The notes under the pieces were generated by a model. The model had not been told where the DNA came from, ran no database searches, and worked only from the letters and a program-made list of their open reading frames with translations. A program made the position numbers and the translations under genes. Below are positions 42,947-53,378 of a stretch of 64,000 nt of DNA, piece after piece. The number at the start of each line of letters is the position of its first letter. Position 1 is the stretch's first letter. Source of the DNA: Moniliella sp. 'wahieum' (Eukaryota > Basidiomycota > Moniliellomycetes > Moniliellales > Moniliellaceae); contig RSEE01000006.1 in the NCBI GenBank assembly GCA_003971905.1, forward strand, positions 434,001 to 498,000, written 5' to 3'.

Positions 42947-44568
42947 ATGCTTGCCAGGACATTGCTTCTGGCATCTGCCGCTGTTGCCGCCATCCAATCG
43001 GTGGCGGCGGCAGCCACATACGATGTCAAGAACGTCGTCCGTTCCATCGAGCTGGGCGGGGGGGTGTCGTCCATGTCGACTGTGTACACCCTGGCTCCAC
43101 TCCCCGATCACCTTTCTGAACCCTTCTATGTCGCCTTGCCCCACGGCGAATGGAAAGCTTTGAGCGACTTTGGTCTGTTCATTGACAGCCCTAAGTCCCA
43201 CCGCGGCAAATCCCTGCCCTATGCCGATGCCGGTCCCGATCCCACCGACAATTCGACCCATTTGGTCGCCGTCGATCTCAGCCCCTTTCCTGTGTCGGAT
43301 GACGATGTTGCTTTTTCCTTTAAAGCCACACTCACACATTTGACATTTCCTCTCCCACCGACTGCTCCCCAAAACAGCGAGCAATTTCTTGCCTGGAAGG
43401 GCGACGCTGGTATTCGCTCGGTCTACCCTGTGCGCAAAGGCAAGACCAAGGTCACGTACGTTGGACTCTCCCACTCGCAGTGTCACCAGTGATCCCACCT
43501 AACTCTTTTTTAAACCCCCTTTTCAGTGTCGTCTCGTCTACCAACATCCCTGACTACTCCCCTCGCGCTACCGCCACCAAGCTAGGGAATAAGGTTACGT
43601 ACGGCCCTTACACCAACATCCCTTCATTCCGTGACGAACCGTGGAGCAAGGACTAGTGCGGTATGAGCATGCCATGCCCGTGCTTAGCGTTGTTTCGGTG
43701 GAGCGAGTCGCCGAGGTGTCGCATTGGGCCGGCAACCTGGCCGTTGAGGACCGCGTTTGGGTGCGCAACGATGGTCCTCAGCTGCAGGGGCATTTTGGGC
43801 GGATTGATCATCAAGCCGCTGCTTTCCGCAGCCAGCGCTCGCCCAGCACACTAATCCAAATGCGGATCCCATTGCCTCCCGGTGCCAAGGATGCGTATGT
43901 GGTGGATGCGATTGGAAATGTGTCGACTTCGCGCTTTGCCGCCGTTCCACCCAACCCCAAACTCATTGCCCGGCCCATCCAAACGCTCAATCCGTACCAG
44001 GCGAGCGTGCTGGACGTGCAGCCGCGCTATCCGCTTCTGGGGGGGTGGAACTACACCTTCTCCTATGGCTTTAACCTCAACCTTGCTGCCGGCGGGTGGG
44101 GAACCGTACAAGATGCTGGAAAGTTCAGCGTCGCTGTCCCCTTCTTGACTCCCATCGATGGCGGGTCAGTCTACGATGACGTGACACTCAAAATCGTTCT
44201 CCTGAGGGGGCTGATAACGTTGAAGTGTTCGCTCCCTTTGCTGTCGACGAGCAGGCGGCGACTGTGACCAAGACCTACCTTGACACGATCGGACGCAAGA
44301 CAGTGGTGCTCAAGAAGAAGAACTGCACCGAGAAGAACTCTCAGCTGGTTTATGTACGTCGTCTGGTCTACCTACGTTGCACACCGCCCTTCCGAGACTG
44401 ACTCTGTTCCTCCTCCCTTTGTTTCAGGTGCAATACACACTCTCGTCTTTTGCTACCATGCAAAAGCCGCTGGCTGTGGCGTCTGTCGTGTTGGCTATTT
44501 TGCTTGTTGCCGCACTCCTTCGTCGGTTCGACCTGCGGATCAAGACGCCCAAACACAAGACTGCCTAA
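42947..44568 (+). CDS. OST1: Oligosaccharyltransferase subunit, ribophorin I / OST1
   Basis: Type I ER membrane subunit of the oligosaccharyltransferase complex that transfers the glycan to Asn of nascent proteins. The start MLARTLLLASAAVAA gives a signal peptide. Conserved family segments: YDVKNVVRSIEL, KVTYGPYTNIP, ERVAEVSHWAGNLAVEDRV, GHFGRIDHQ, ALPPGAKDAY-like RIPLPPGAKDAYVVDAIGN, PRYPLLGGWNYTFSYGFN and the C-terminal membrane helix AVASVVLAILLVAALL followed by a basic tail. Introns of 71 nt (43456-43526) and 74 nt (44354-44427) splice in phase. Two single-base losses are evident: near 43654 (a TAG appears where one more C restores KDLVRYEHA) and near 44202 (one more C restores VLPEGADNVEVF). 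Otherwise full length. Confidence 0.9.
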
Positions 44569-47500
44569 GTGCTCAAAAAGGAACGATACATGACCTTCCA
44601 TCCCCCGCTCTGTGAATCGTTCTCCGCCGAAGAGGACCCCATCCTAGTTCTACATGGCGAAGTGACTGTGAATAACCAACGAAAGATAACATGTACCAGG
44701 TACTACAGTATATGTGTTGAGGGCAGCATCAGGGCATCAGAGTATCAGCGGCAGTGTAGCATCTGGCTGTGCCCTGGCAGATGTTGCACATCCCCAGGCC
44801 CTGACCAGCGTATCTTAATTGGGTGGTTGCAGTGGAAATCTGGTGCACTGGCTCCCCTTGGAGCCCTCATGTCGCAGTCGCTCAAGTGCGTCGCTGTTTG
44901 AAGATGGAAATCACTGCAATAGCGCCGTCGGCCACATCTATCCATCTCATAAGCGCAATCACTGAGTAGGGTTCCTGGCACCACCATTTCCTGATAGTAA
45001 TGCAGCGATATGGATATGCACTCCCAGACGCCTGCATCTATTTGCCACGCCGTGTGGTTTGCTGGCTAGCTATCACTCCAAGCTCCAACCTTTAAGCTTA
45101 TACGGTCCCTTATCGACTCATCGATTATCGATGATCCCTTGCGCTGTCGCCGGACCGACCCGCATCGTTGCACCGACCGATCACGTGACGGTCACCAATC
45201 CGATCCCCTCTTTCCGATCCTCACGTCTAAACTTTTGGTGTAGTATCGTAGGTTATTGTTGTTTGTGTAGGAATCACTTGGTTCGCTTGGCCTCGTCTAA
45301 TTTCTTGGAAGGAGCACGGGCCTGAGCAACGCACCGGGCCACGGCCGTCAGAGAGGAGGATGCAAACGTCAATTCTGGGAAGAAGAGGTCCCAGGAGCCA
45401 ACAGACACACCTAGGATTGGGGGGAACAGTGAGTATGATCAGCAAAAGGTTCGTACAGGGGAAGGATAAGAGAGAATGCTTGTCGCCTTTTGTGACATAC
45501 ATCGTTTATTTTCGCCTTTCCATTTCCCTTGTTGTCCTTCGCCTCAGCATTGCCGGGGACGAACGAGGGTGTGTTGTCGGGCAGCTGATGTGGTACTGCC
45601 GGACACGCCGGAAACACGAGAGAATGCGCCCGTGGGACGAGCATTCGTCGCTTTCGCCTGGTTCCTTGACTTGTCCATGCCCTTGTCCATGCCCTTTGCT
45701 CCTCCAGCTCCCGTCGTCACAGGTCTTAGTTCTCCCAGCCCAAGTCCAGCCCAGTTCAGCGGCGTGTGATCCTGCCTACAGCCACGCCGCCCCCAGTCCC
45801 AGTCCCGCAGCATAGGTCGTCCGCTGCCCGTTCCCCGTCCCTGAGCCCGAAGGCTTCAGACCCGCTACTGCCGCCTCTGCTACATTCCGAGAGGTCTCTC
45901 CTTGTCCCTAGCTCCGCTCGGACCCACCAATCAGCCCAAGCGCGTAACTACCGCGAGTCCACCTTAGGACCTCCAAAGAATTGTACCCCTAACCCCTCCC
46001 CCCCCCGACGGGCCCCCTGGCGGCGCCCGCCCGTAACAGTGACTGCAACTCACCTCGACTTACAGCGCCTCGACTTGTGGTATAAATCACTGTTTGTGTG
46101 GCAGATCGATGCGCAGAAACGTCAGCGGAAAGGGACCACGGCGTAGTATATATATAGGGTGCAGTGGTCCGCTATGGATATACGTTCTTGACGTGTAACG
46201 CGTAAGGCGGGGAATGCAAAACGTGTAACATCATGTAATGTGGAGCAACAGTCGTTTTGATCATTGACGGATGACATTGTTGGACACATACGATCATCAA
46301 TCGGTATCATATGTCACCGCATTCTGCAGAGAAAATGCACAATGCAAATCGATGTAAAAGGTACATTGGAGGTGGCTGGTTTCTTGGCATGCACATGTGT
46401 AGCGCGTACGGAGTCCATGCAATGGATTCTGCAGTAAGAACAGGTAAGAACTGTGGTCAATGGTGGAGCCGATGAACGTTGAATGTGATGAGCGGCTCAG
46501 CGCATATACACTCTCACAGGCATTGAACGCACTCAGCCGCCCAAACTGTGAGATCTGAGAACATATATTTGACTGCGCGCGCTTGAGCCCGAGCTCAGCG
46601 CTGATGATCTGAACTCTGAACGCCTCATCGGCAACCTCGAGCCCCGCAAGCTTCAAGTGAAGCTTCAGGCTTCAGGTTCAGGCCTGAGCCTCAGGCCTCA
46701 GGCTCCACTTCAGGTAACCCTAGGCAGACCAAGCAAGCCAAACCAGCCAAACCAGCCAAGCCAGGCCAAGCCCCGTGAGCACCGTGAGTATGCCAGGTAG
46801 CTTGAGGCTGAGCTCAGCCTGAGGCCTATGGGCGCCTCAGCACTCAAGCACTCAAGCACTCAAGCGTCAAGCTCCTGAGCCTGAGGGTCTGCGGGTCTGA
46901 ATCTGAGCGCGGAGCCGCTGGGCCGCTGATGCATGATGGCTGGTGGGTGATGGGTGAGCCGACTGATGGTAGTGGTATGCGACATGTGACATGGGAAGCA
47001 TGGTGGCGGGTGACGGTGATCGATCTGATCGAGCAGGTGGCAGCCAAGTGCGGAGAAGAACGCCAAGTGGGGAGCGCCGCACCGCGCACCGGTTGATTGT
47101 GGCTGGGGGGCAGTTTGTGACGCACCTCGCGAGCAGCCGGGACAGAGATGGCTGGGAGGGGCGCCAAGCTTCCATCGTCCCGGGCCACCGGCCACCAGCA
47201 CGCACCGCCAGCCTGCTCCAACGCAGCTAGATCGATGATTGATGGGACTGTAAACGGTGAACAATTGAACCATGATGGATGATGGGTGATGTCCCCCTCT
47301 GTGGTGTTGTGGGGATGGTGGAGTCGTCTGGGATGTCGCACGCCGACACTCTGCTCCAGTGCGACTCTTTCTGTGAGAGCTGAGATCGGAGGAAGATCTC
47401 TCGACTATCGCACTCCGCATTAAGCTCTTCCAGCAGCCGATCGAGCGTCAGCGCGTCAATAGCCTCAGGTGTAGGATTGGGCTCGATATACGATCATCGA

Positions 47501-47933
47501 TCAGGAGTGCTGCGCCTGTCCAGGCTTCCCCCGGCACGGCGCCAGCGCTGGCATGGGTGCAGTGTGTATACTGCGCGTCCGGTCAATATAGGCTTGCGGT
47601 TGGCCCGACAGCATGCATTGTGGCGGCGGATCTGGTGCGCCAGCCCAGCCCCCAGCTGCCTGCCCTTGCCTGCCCCGGCGACCCCGCCACGCCTCCTCGG
47701 CCGGTGGGGCTCATCCGCACACACACACCCTTGTTCCCAGCCGCCCTCGGTGTTTAGCCAGCCGTATACCCGTCCCGTGGGAAGCCACCGCCGCTACCGC
47801 TGCTGTCCCTGCTCCCACCACCTCCTCCTCTCGACTCTCTCCTTTGTCTTCATCCCATCCAGCACCACCAGCCTCTACGCCCGCACACCCCCTCCACCCT
47901 GTCCACGCGTTCCTGCCGTCTCTTCATTCGCTT
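44569..47933. other. Longest intergenic region, no firm gene
   Basis: Contains ATCGATTATCGATGATC (45120-45136), a Pro/Ser-rich + frame ending LDLWYKSLFVWQIDAQKRQ at 46146 of unclear status, a TATATATATAGG element near 46146, a GCTTCAGGCTTCAGG/CCTGAGG cluster (46645-46710), a CCAAGCCAAACCAG microsatellite (46728-46772), ACTCAAGC tandem units (46842-46866) and many GATGATGG/ATCGATGATTG words (46925-47300, 47480-47505). No RNA gene recognised. Confidence 0.5.
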
Positions 47934-49390
47934 ATGCCTAGCCCCCTCGCTGCTGCCGCCTTGGCCATCCTGCTTGCCGCAGCGCGTGTCCAGGCCGATG
48001 CGCCCTCTGGCCCTGGCTCCAATTCCACCACCCTCGCACAGGCCGTTGGCTCTGCCGTCTCAGCCTCCCTTGCGTCGGACCAGTTGGAAAACTTGGGCTG
48101 GGCCTGGCCATTGTCTTCCTCGTTTTCCTTCCTGCAGGGCCGCGACAAGTCAGCTGCCGACTGGGCAAAGAGCACCCTAAATCTCTACAACGCTCGCTTT
48201 GCCGCCAACCCTGACAATTTCGTCTTTGCCTCCGACCCAGCTGGATCCAGTTCCAGCGGCTCATCCAATGCAAAGAATCCTGTCCCCGTCTTGTCGGTCA
48301 CCTATGCTGCTGGTTCTTACGGGCTACATACAAATCCCGCCGGCGGTTCCGCCTTTTACGCCCAGCCATTCTTGAACGCTAGCGGCGGCGCATCGGGTAG
48401 CAACACCCCTTATGTCCTCACCTCCCAAACGGCGGGACAGTCCAATGCCTCTTCAGCGTCTCGCCCCCAACTTCTTCTTGCCTATTCGGTATACTTTCCT
48501 CCCGACTTTGACTTTGTCCAGGGTGGCAAGCTTCCGGGTCTTTACTCCTCTGTCGGCGCCACTGGCAACGCCACTGGCGCCATTGATGCCTCTACCGAGG
48601 GCTGCGAGGGTGGTTCATTAGATGGCACTGGCAGTTCCTGCTGGTCTGCTCGGGTCATGTGGCGTCAAGGGGGGCAAGGGGAGGTGTACCTCTACGTACC
48701 CCAATCCTTGGGAGGCGGGTACAAATTGTGCCCCTCTGACAAGGCCTCAGCCAAGGGCGCGAGCCTGATCTGTAACTCGGACTATGGCCTGTCGGTGGGC
48801 CGGGGGAGTTTTACCTTTCAGAAGGGAACTTGGAATGACCTGGCGCTTTACGTTCAAATCAATACCCCCGGCGTGGCCAACGGCCAGGTGCAGCTGTTTG
48901 TCAATGGCGCGGCTACGCCCGCGATTCGTCTGCGCAACGTTGTATTTCGCTCCCAAACGATCAATTCCGAGAATCTCAATTCCAACAACGGAGTCTTTTC
49001 CAGCGCAATCAATGGCAAGGCTCCAACCTCGGGGCTCAACCGTCGTGATATGTGGGACTCGGACAACCAAACGTGGGTAGACAAGGTCATGTTCCAATCA
49101 TTTTTCGGGGGCTCTACCTCGGCCTACGCCACACCCAACAACACCCAGACGTATTTCAAGGATATTGCAGTACGTTTCCCATTGCAATCTGCGTTCCTAT
49201 TCACGTATGCGTTTGTCTTTGTCTGTTCTGACACTCTGCCTGCTACTCACAGCTCTTTGCCGGGACCTCATTTTCTACTCAACGGGGTCCATCATTTACG
49301 CTGAGCTCGTCCACTCCTCGTTTGTCGATTCCATTCTCTCTTGCTTCCCTGACTGTGATTCTCGCATCACTGCTAAGCCTCTCATTTTGA
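47934..49390 (+). CDS. Secreted, probably GPI-anchored PL14-type polysaccharide lyase
   Basis: Predicted extracellular lyase of the PL14/PL48-like glucuronan/alginate lyase family, cleaving uronic-acid polymers. The signal peptide is MPSPLAAAALAILLAAARVQA. Hallmarks: YSVYFPPDFDFVQGGKLPGLY, a C..G-rich loop, CWSARVMWRQGGQGEVYLY, SVGRGSFTFQKGTWNDL, NTPGVANGQVQLFVNG and VMFQSFFGGSTS. An 83-nt intron (49170-49252) joins DIA to LFAGTSFST. The last exon is Ser/Thr-rich, then a hydrophobic end (LSIPFSLASLTVILASLLSL) finishing SF-stop at 49388-49390, which fits a GPI-attachment signal. Many Asn-X-Ser/Thr sites are present. 47934 is the Met directly before the signal peptide; the frame is open further upstream. 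No frame break over 1.4 kb. Confidence 0.9.
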
Positions 49391-49605
49391 GCTGGACTTT
49401 TCCTTTTTCCATCTGCACTTCACCCCGTTCCTTCATACCAAATGGCTTTGCCTTCTCTTCATGTGTTCTGTCTCGTATATACGTGCCTCTCACTCTGAGT
49501 CCCTCTCTCATTTCCCCCTTTACCTTCCCACCGTATATACTTGCTCTCTTTTGCGCGCACCTTCCTCTATTCGTGCCATTCATTCCAGTCATCCACAGAG
49601 CATTC

Positions 49606-50520
49606 GATCTGCATTGGTTGGGTGCAAGACGCCGAAGCTGTTTCAACGGTGGCCTCCAAGCTGGTGAGGAGCCGAGAAGTGTTGGTTGGTTGCCAACTAG
49701 CTGTTGTCTGTACACTGCCTGACGCAAAAACCAACCCCCCGTACGACCTGAGCGAAGAGCGAGAGCAGCCTGACAAACAGAAATTAGGCGCGATGGGCCT
49801 GAGGGCGACACATGTGGCACGACACACAACGCTGGGCCGGGGGCAGAGTTGGGCGGAATGCGGGAATGGATATGACGTAGGCTGGGCGTTAGCCATAGCA
49901 TAACACGAGCGGGGGGTACTCCTCCACCCTCTCTGGGGCTCAGTACATCCTCCACACGTCCCTTTACTCCCCCTCTTCCCTCTCAGCTCTGCTTATTACG
50001 ACCAGTCCAATCCGTCCCGCCTCGCCTTTTTCCACGCTGTGCGGAGCAGTCGCGGCACACAGGGTACTTTTTCTCCCATACTCCGTCTCCCTCCAAAGCT
50101 GCGGGCCTGGAGTGCATCTCCATCCAAAAAGGGCAAGCTGCACCAAGTCTCTTCTTTCAAGCCACAGGTACTCGAACCAGTTATCGGGTTGACCGACCTG
50201 CTGTGTGGCCAGAGAGAAGCCAGATGACCTCTACGTACGCAAACTTGTGCTCGACTTGCTCATCATTGCGGGTGATTTGGACGTACCATCCCCGCTGCAG
50301 GCAGGTGTGCAAGATACTCGTCAGGAATCAGATTGGCTGGTGCGGTGCAATGAGCTGCTCATGATGAAGGCATTGACAAATGTGCACGACATCTCGTTTT
50401 TATTTTCCTCGATTCCCCTCTGCGGTAAGGTTACCGGCCTTACCGGTTACCGTTACCCGTTATCAGTACCTGTTACCTGCTTCTCCGTCAAGGCAATACT
50501 TGCGGTGCTCTGAGTTGAGT
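49606..50520 (+). CDS. Unrecognised multi-exon gene fragment
   Basis: Three protein-like stretches flanked by plausible splice signals. The first, after CCACAG at ~49605, reads SICIGWVQDAEAVSTVASK. The second, after TTCCCTCTCAG at ~49986, reads SAYYDQSNPSRLAFFHAVR then FSPILRLPPKLRAWSASPSK to about 50167. The third, from about 50222, reads KPDDLYVRKLVLDLLIIAGD and DWLVRCNELLMMKALTNVHD. I do not recognise the family. The composition (balanced, few Arg/Pro runs) and junctions suggest a real gene. Frames between exons are not fully resolved, the 5' end may lie in the pyrimidine-rich DNA before 49600, and the end near 50513-50520 is a guess. Confidence 0.3.
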
Positions 50521-51169
50521 GGTGTTAGTTGAGTTCCCAACGAGAGAAGGCATTACAGCGGGGAGGAACTAGTACGCTCGTCTTCTGAGCTTTGGTACCC
50601 CTCCTCTGACTATGCAAGTGATGCGAGGTCTCACTCAGGCTGAGTCGTCAGCTTGATGCATCACGTGACGTCGCATGTCCCAGAGCGTAGCTCGAATCAA
50701 ATAAACATTTCAGCACCGGCCTTGGCTCAAATTCATCAACAAAGCGCTCAAATCGGTCAGACGTGCGATCATCGATCATTGATCATCCATCATTGTGCTT
50801 CTCCGCCGGCATGGCAAAACAGCGGCCCCCCTCATCAGCCACTCAGGATACGGATCGGCGTCATCCTCTCCATATGGTTGCCCAATGCTAACCCAGATGG
50901 AGGAAAACGATGTGAGCCGGCGGCATCGCTCCTCACCGTACAGCCCAATTGCATTATCCGTTACCATATGCACCACACCGTGTGGTGCAAAACAACTCCG
51001 CGGACTGGCAGGCCCACAATTCATCAAGAGGGCATATATATTTTTTGGTGTGTTCCGATATCATCTTCTCAATTGACAGTGGCCGTTGCATATATATAGG
51101 CGTAGCGAGATCTCGACGCCCCCAAGACAGCCATCCTTTTCAGATCCTTCCGGACGTGCTTTGGGCTGA
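50521..51169. other. Promoter region of the GMC oxidoreductase gene
   Basis: Contains CATCACGTGACGTCGCATGTC (about 50659-50679), an ATCATCGATCATTGATCATCC dyad (50768-50788), CACACCGTGTGGTGC (50973-50987) and TATA-like elements (51035-51042, 51090-51097) 70-130 bp before the start codon. Confidence 0.5.
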
Positions 51170-53142
51170 ATGTTCCTTGTTCTACCTCTCCTGCTTCTTC
51201 TTGGGGGATGCGCGCTCATCTCCCAGGCGCATCCTGCCATCGTGCCGGCCGGTATCACATCTTCACCCACTTACTTTAATGGCAAGACATACGACTACCT
51301 CATCGTCGGCGGCGGCACTGCCGGCCTTGTCCTTGCCTCACGTCTGACAGAAAATACTGATCACACCGTCCTCGTGATCGAGGCCGGAGCAAGCGGTGAA
51401 GGCGATACGAATATCACCACCCCCAACGCCATGTTCAACCCTAACACCGTCACGTTTGGCACCGACAAGGATTGGCAGTATCTCACCGTCCCGCAGCCCG
51501 AGATGGACAAAAGACAAGTGTCCTGGCCCCGTGGCAAGACTCTCGGTGGATCAAGCGCAATCAACATTATGCTCTTTGTATGTTATTCATTCTCCGACAC
51601 TGCTGTGGAAACACATGCTTGGGAAATCATTACCTGACAGAGACGTCCTACCACCCCGATTGATTTGTTCGACAGACGCGCCAAACCAAAGTAGAGCAAG
51701 ACGCGTGGGCTGCGTTGCAGACCAACGGAAGCGACTGGACTTGGGATAGCATGCTGGCTGCCATGAAGAAGAGTGAATCTCTTGAGCCTGTGCCTCCGGG
51801 AATCAACGCCTCTTTGTCGTCCGACCTACCGCGGGAAGTCGACTTCCTGATGGCCAACCAGGCATCCCACGGGACCATGGGACCCATCCACACGTCCTGG
51901 CACGGTGTGCAGTACGGTTCGGAAGGTGCATTTCTTCAAGCCGCATCCGAGAGTAGTGGCCTGGCACTCAACCCAGATCCTTACGGTGGCAACAACACGG
52001 GGCCCTCGCTGGGTCTTTCCTTCATCCGTCAAAGTAACTGGACCCGTTCCTTTTCTCGGTCTGGGTACCTGGACCCAAATGTGTTCCGACACAATTTGCA
52101 TGTCCTGACGGACCACCAGGTGGTGAAGGTGCTGTTTGATGGCGCATCACCTCCACGCGCGACCGGTGTGCAGTTCCAGAAGAAGGATGGAAAGCTGTAC
52201 ACGGTGAACGCGGGGCGCGAAGTTGTTCTCTCTGCCGGATCCATTGGTACACCCCAGCTTCTCCAACTGAGCGGTGTAGGCGAGCCCACGCAACTCTCCA
52301 AACACAACATTTCTGTCGTCGCTAACGTCCCAGGGGTTGGGTACCACCTCCAAGATCACTTATATGGGAAGGTGGAATACAACATCACCACGCCGAAGGA
52401 TGGCTTCCCTCCCCCTGCAGGCACGAGTCAAGATCCCAAAGTGAATAGCTTCTTGACATCAGCAGTGAACTATCTTCCGTTCAGCAAGACCGTCACCAAC
52501 ACGACAGCTGTACTCGACACGGTCCGCTCCAGCATTGGACAATGGGCCCAGACATACGACGCTCCAGCCAGCGTCAAGGACGGGTACCGAAATGTGTCAC
52601 ATTTGATTGCTGACTTATATGAGGTGGATGTGCCTTCAGTAGAGATAATCTGGTTCGAATCAAACAATGCCACCGTCCAGATTACCTGTGCGTTGCAACA
52701 CACCTTTGCTCAAGGCAGCGTGTTACTCAACTCAACGGATCCATTCGACTATCCGCTCATCGACCCGGCGTACATGACTAACGAGGTAGACAATTCCTTG
52801 ATCACTTCCGGGTGCAAGACTGCCCGTCCCATTGGCGCCCACCCCCTGATGCATCAGTATGGTTTGGTGGAAACAGCCCCGGGTGCTAATGTCACTACCG
52901 ACTCGGACTGGCACCAGTTCATTTCCAAGACGTTCGGAACAGAGTACCACCCAACCTCCACGGCCAGCCAACTTCCCTTTGAATTGGGTGGGGTGGTGGA
53001 CCCGGAGCTGCGGGTATATGGCACTTCCGGACTCCGCGTGGCTGATGCTTCCATCTTGCCTTTCGTCACTACCCAGCACCTAGTTCCGGTGGTGTATGGA
53101 CTTGCGGAAATTGCTGCTGAGATTATCCTCCGTGGCGAGTGA
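51170..53142 (+). CDS. Secreted GMC oxidoreductase (aryl-alcohol-oxidase-like, AA3)
   Basis: Predicted extracellular FAD-dependent alcohol oxidase or dehydrogenase that may supply H2O2 for lignocellulose attack. 624 residues from two exons split by a 98-nt intron (51578-51675). Signal peptide MFLVLPLLLLLGGCALISQA. FAD-binding YDYLIVGGGTAGLVLASRL with VLVIEAG; GMC signature 1 region WPRGKTLGGSSAINIM; signature 2 SAGSIGTPQLLQLSG; C-terminal catalytic pair in EYHPTSTASQ and TTQHLVPVVYGLAE (two His, as in aryl-alcohol oxidases), preceded by LRVADASILP. Multiple N-glycosylation sites. Intact with no frame break. Substrate cannot be told from sequence; glucose or pyranose enzymes are less likely given the His-His pair and secretion. 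Confidence 0.93.
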
Positions 53143-53378
53143 TAAACAAGCTAACATGCATTTAACTAGTGCTAACCACAGTGGTGCCAGTACTAAGTCA
53201 TATGTAGTGGGCCTATGATGTACACTTTGCTGCAAGCCAGACTGATGAAATATCTATGACCCATGGCTTTGCATATAGCTGGCTTGCTCCTGATCTACGC
53301 CCGCCTTCCCCATTTGTAGCCAGAGTTGCGCACTGAGGGAAAAATAGGAGCTGAAGTGGAAAAGGTGGGTCCATGTTT

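Noticed and set aside
45766-46146. Pro/Ser-rich + frame ending with a plausible LDLWYKSLFVWQIDAQKRQ tail
   Set aside because: The tail looks protein-like but there is no domain, no convincing start and no splice support; mentioned within the intergenic entry only.
49296-49955. 219-codon - strand open frame
   Set aside because: Antisense to the last PL14 exon and a pyrimidine-rich stretch; charged composition is a mirror artefact.
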